Assembly (NCBI GenBank): GCA_009842325.1
Contig: VYFQ01000010.1
Location: forward strand, 63,826 to 127,825
Direction of reading: 5' to 3'
DNA from: Acidimicrobiaceae bacterium
GTDB lineage: Bacteria > Actinomycetota > Acidimicrobiia > Acidimicrobiales > Aldehydirespiratoraceae
DNA length: 64,000 nt
In this document: one piece after another, positions 62,470 through 64,000 of the stretch
How the letters are laid out: each line of letters starts with the position of its first letter
How positions within the stretch are numbered: position 1 is the stretch's first letter
The notes under the pieces: model-generated
Database searches by the model: none
What the model was told of the DNA's origin: nothing
Seen by the model: only the letters and a program-made list of their open reading frames with translations
Position numbers and translations under genes: made by a program

Positions 62470-63695
62470 CCCAGTGCGTCCAGCACGGCAGTGGCTAGGT
62501 AGACGTCGTCACCCCGCCTGATCGTCAGCTCGACAGCCTCTCCGGGCCGGCGCAGCTTGATGGCGGCTGCCAGCTCCGCGATGTCCTTCATGGGCTCGGC
62601 GTCGAGACTGACGATGATGTCGCCGGCCAGCAGGCCCGCCTCCTGGGCCGGGGATCCTGAGAGGACCTGGACCACTACCACCCCCGCGATGTCGCCGTCG
62701 GCAGCCCGGCCGCTGATCCCGAGATATCCGAGCTCCAGCGACTCCCCCTTGACGATGCGGGTGGCGATCAGATCTACAGTGTCACTGGGGACGGCGAAGC
62801 CCAAGCCGATGTTGCCGCCTGAAGTGGTCTGGATCATCGTGTTCATCCCGATGACCCGCCCCTGCCAGTCGGCCAGGGCGCCGCCCGAGTTGCCGCGATT
62901 GATGGCGGCGTCGGTCTGGATCATCTCCACCGGCACCGGCGAGTTGGGGTCGGAACCTCCCTGGACCTGGATCCTCACCGCGCTCACGATCCCTGCCGTG
63001 ACCGTGCCGGTCAGGCCGAGAGGACTTCCGATGGCGACCGCCAGCTGCCCCACCCTTACCGACGAGGCCGGCGCGAAGGTGGCGGCCACCAATTCAGCAG
63101 CCCCCGGATCGACCCGTACCACCGCCACGTCGTGCCCGGACGACCCACCGATGACCTCGCCGTCGAGACGGGTGCCGTCCGACAACGTGACGACCACGTC
63201 GTCGACTCCCTCGACGACGTGGTGGTTGGTGACGATGTACCCGTTCTGCGCATCCCACACGATCCCGGAGCCCAGCCCGAATCCGATCGGCGCATCGACC
63301 TCGACGAGCACGACCGAGGGGCTCAGGGCCTCGGCCACGGCCACCACCGGCTCCTCAGAGACGACGGGTGCGGGGTACTGGGCGGCCGCCGCGTCGGGGA
63401 TCGACTCGGCCAAGGCGACAGCTGGCCCGTCCGGAGTCGCGGCCTCCTTTGCGGGGACCGCCGCGGCTGCCGGCTCCGGGGGGATCTCCTCCGGTGTGGC
63501 CAGCCTTATCTGGGGAGTTGGCCCGGCACCTTGCGGGTCGTCGAACAGAACCAATCCGAGGGCGGTACCGGCAACCAGGACCAGGCAGGCCAGTACCAGT
63601 GCCCCCGCGACCTTCCAGGCGGGGCGTCGGGCCGCAACGGCGGCCTCGGGCGGCCTGACCACCGCGGTCGGGCTGACAGCCTCAGAGTCCTGCAT
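62466..63695 (-). CDS. HtrA/DegP-type membrane serine protease
   Basis: A 409-residue trypsin-like protease. A cytosolic N terminus precedes one membrane helix (VAGALVLACLVLVAGTALGL, about 30-50) and an Ala/Pro linker, so the catalytic part is outside. The triad is His in YIVTNHHVVEGVDD, Asp in GHDVAVVRVD, Ser in INRGNSGGALADWQG. A C-terminal PDZ domain follows (VVVQVLSGSPAQEAGLLAGD). It probably degrades or refolds envelope proteins. It sits between smc and ftsY, which are directly adjacent in most actinobacteria; its stop overlaps the ftsY ATG. Confidence 0.9.
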   Translation of the reverse strand: MQDSEAVSPTAVVRPPEAAVAARRPAWKVAGALVLACLVLVAGTALGLVLFDDPQGAGPTPQIRLATPEEIPPEPAAAAVPAKEAATPDGPAVALAESIPDAAAAQYPAPVVSEEPVVAVAEALSPSVVLVEVDAPIGFGLGSGIVWDAQNGYIVTNHHVVEGVDDVVVTLSDGTRLDGEVIGGSSGHDVAVVRVDPGAAELVAATFAPASSVRVGQLAVAIGSPLGLTGTVTAGIVSAVRIQVQGGSDPNSPVPVEMIQTDAAINRGNSGGALADWQGRVIGMNTMIQTTSGGNIGLGFAVPSDTVDLIATRIVKGESLELGYLGISGRAADGDIAGVVVVQVLSGSPAQEAGLLAGDIIVSLDAEPMKDIAELAAAIKLRRPGEAVELTIRRGDDVYLATAVLDALG

Positions 63696-63755
63696 CCGCC
63701 CTAGAAGCTAGGCCGAGCAGGTGAGAGAACCGTGAGCGGCGACCCTTGTGGCCCG

Positions 63756-64000
63756 CTAGGCGGCGTCGGAGACCCGTTCCGACACCACCATCGACGAGCC
63801 GCCGGGCTTCATCGAGACCCCCTGCAGGCAGTCCGCAGCCTCCATGGTCCGCTTCTGGTGGGTGACTATCACCAGCTGGGCGTCGGAGCGGAACTCGTCG
63901 ATGAGGGTCAGGAAGCGGTGCAGGTTCACGTCGTCGAGAGCGGCCTCCACCTCATCCATCACGTAGAAGGGCGACGGCCGGCTGCGGAACACCGCGAACA
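63756..64000 (-). CDS. smc: Chromosome segregation protein SMC, C-terminal end (partial)
   Basis: The window ends inside this gene; about 80 C-terminal residues are present, including the Walker B/D-loop block [20 protein letters not shown] and [18 protein letters not shown] [16 protein letters not shown] of the ATPase head. The frame is open to position 64000. Order smc-htrA-ftsY-ffh fits the actinobacterial smc-ftsY-ffh arrangement. Confidence 0.93.
   Translation of the reverse strand, partial: FAVFRSRPSPFYVMDEVEAALDDVNLHRFLTLIDEFRSDAQLVIVTHQKRTMEAADCLQGVSMKPGGSSMVVSERVSDAA

Overview
The window is high-GC bacterial DNA (roughly two thirds G+C by eye) with dense, mostly minus-strand genes and many ATGA, GTGA or TTGA stop/start overlaps. 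The organism is very probably an actinobacterium. Two long blocks reproduce actinobacterial gene order. Block 1 (4.1-21.1 kb, minus) is rel-secF-secD-yajC-tgt-queA-ruvB-ruvA-ruvC-yebC-pdxT-pdxS-(DUF3048 lipoprotein)-(M48-like)-pimA-patA-pgsA, comparable with the relA-to-pgsA region of Mycobacterium. Block 2 (52.8-64 kb, minus) is xerC-dprA-yifB-...-yraN-rplS-trmD-rimM-khpA-rpsP-ffh-ftsY-htrA-smc, comparable with the smc-to-xerC region. The PgsA/PatA/PimA trio points to phosphatidylinositol-mannoside lipids. A deep-branching, probably environmental, lineage such as Acidimicrobiia is my inference, not something the sequence proves.

Layout. 0-4 kb: a small accessory island, less GC-rich in codon use, with a dual-OB protein, a three-Cys-motif Gp37/Gp68 protein, its TcmP partner and a restriction-endonuclease-like PD-(D/E)XK protein. 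It begins in a poly-C/poly-G stretch that looks like a contig edge. 4.1-21.3 kb: core block 1. 21.3-28.2 kb: mixed metabolism (two SDR oxidoreductases, an acetoacetate-decarboxylase-like protein, a molybdopterin oxidoreductase, D-aminoacyl-tRNA deacylase, a DMT permease). 28.2-34.7 kb: an aerobic carbon monoxide dehydrogenase operon in form I order (coxM-coxS-coxL) whose CoxL carries the form I AYRCSFR loop, followed by a Tat-exported PhoX-like protein and an XdhC/CoxI maturation factor fused to a YHS domain. 34.8-37.7 kb: a plus-strand, translationally coupled four-gene operon (MFS exporter, SnoaL-like, cupin, TauE/SafE), then MscS. 38.8-52.8 kb: two paralogous transporter cassettes. 52.8-64 kb: core block 2, cut off inside smc.

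The most unusual system is the pair of transporter cassettes. Each has a lipoprotein substrate-binding protein, one polypeptide carrying LivH, LivM and LivG (two permeases plus an ATPase), and a second polypeptide in which a complete MFS permease is fused to the LivF ATPase. A branched-chain-amino-acid-type ABC importer thus receives its second ATPase from a secondary transporter. Both MFS-LivF proteins also share a DLLPGVGDE motif before the first membrane helix, and both LivG domains share an LSTG(T/S)RRIVEL variant of the ABC signature. Duplication with conservation of every fusion argues against assembly or annotation error.

Other points worth attention: a tRNA-guanine transglycosylase that has lost all three zinc-ligand cysteines; an M48-like membrane protein with a destroyed HExxH; a 12-codon coupling ORF between secD and secF; a 52-bp tandem repeat upstream of pgsA; two DnaA-box matches at the xerC start; and a yraN whose only usable start codon lies inside rplS. 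No tRNA, rRNA, CRISPR array, transposase or prophage was recognised. No gene-free stretch exceeds about 220 bases; the longest (21127-21343 and 43955-44168) hold the tandem repeat and an inverted repeat described below.
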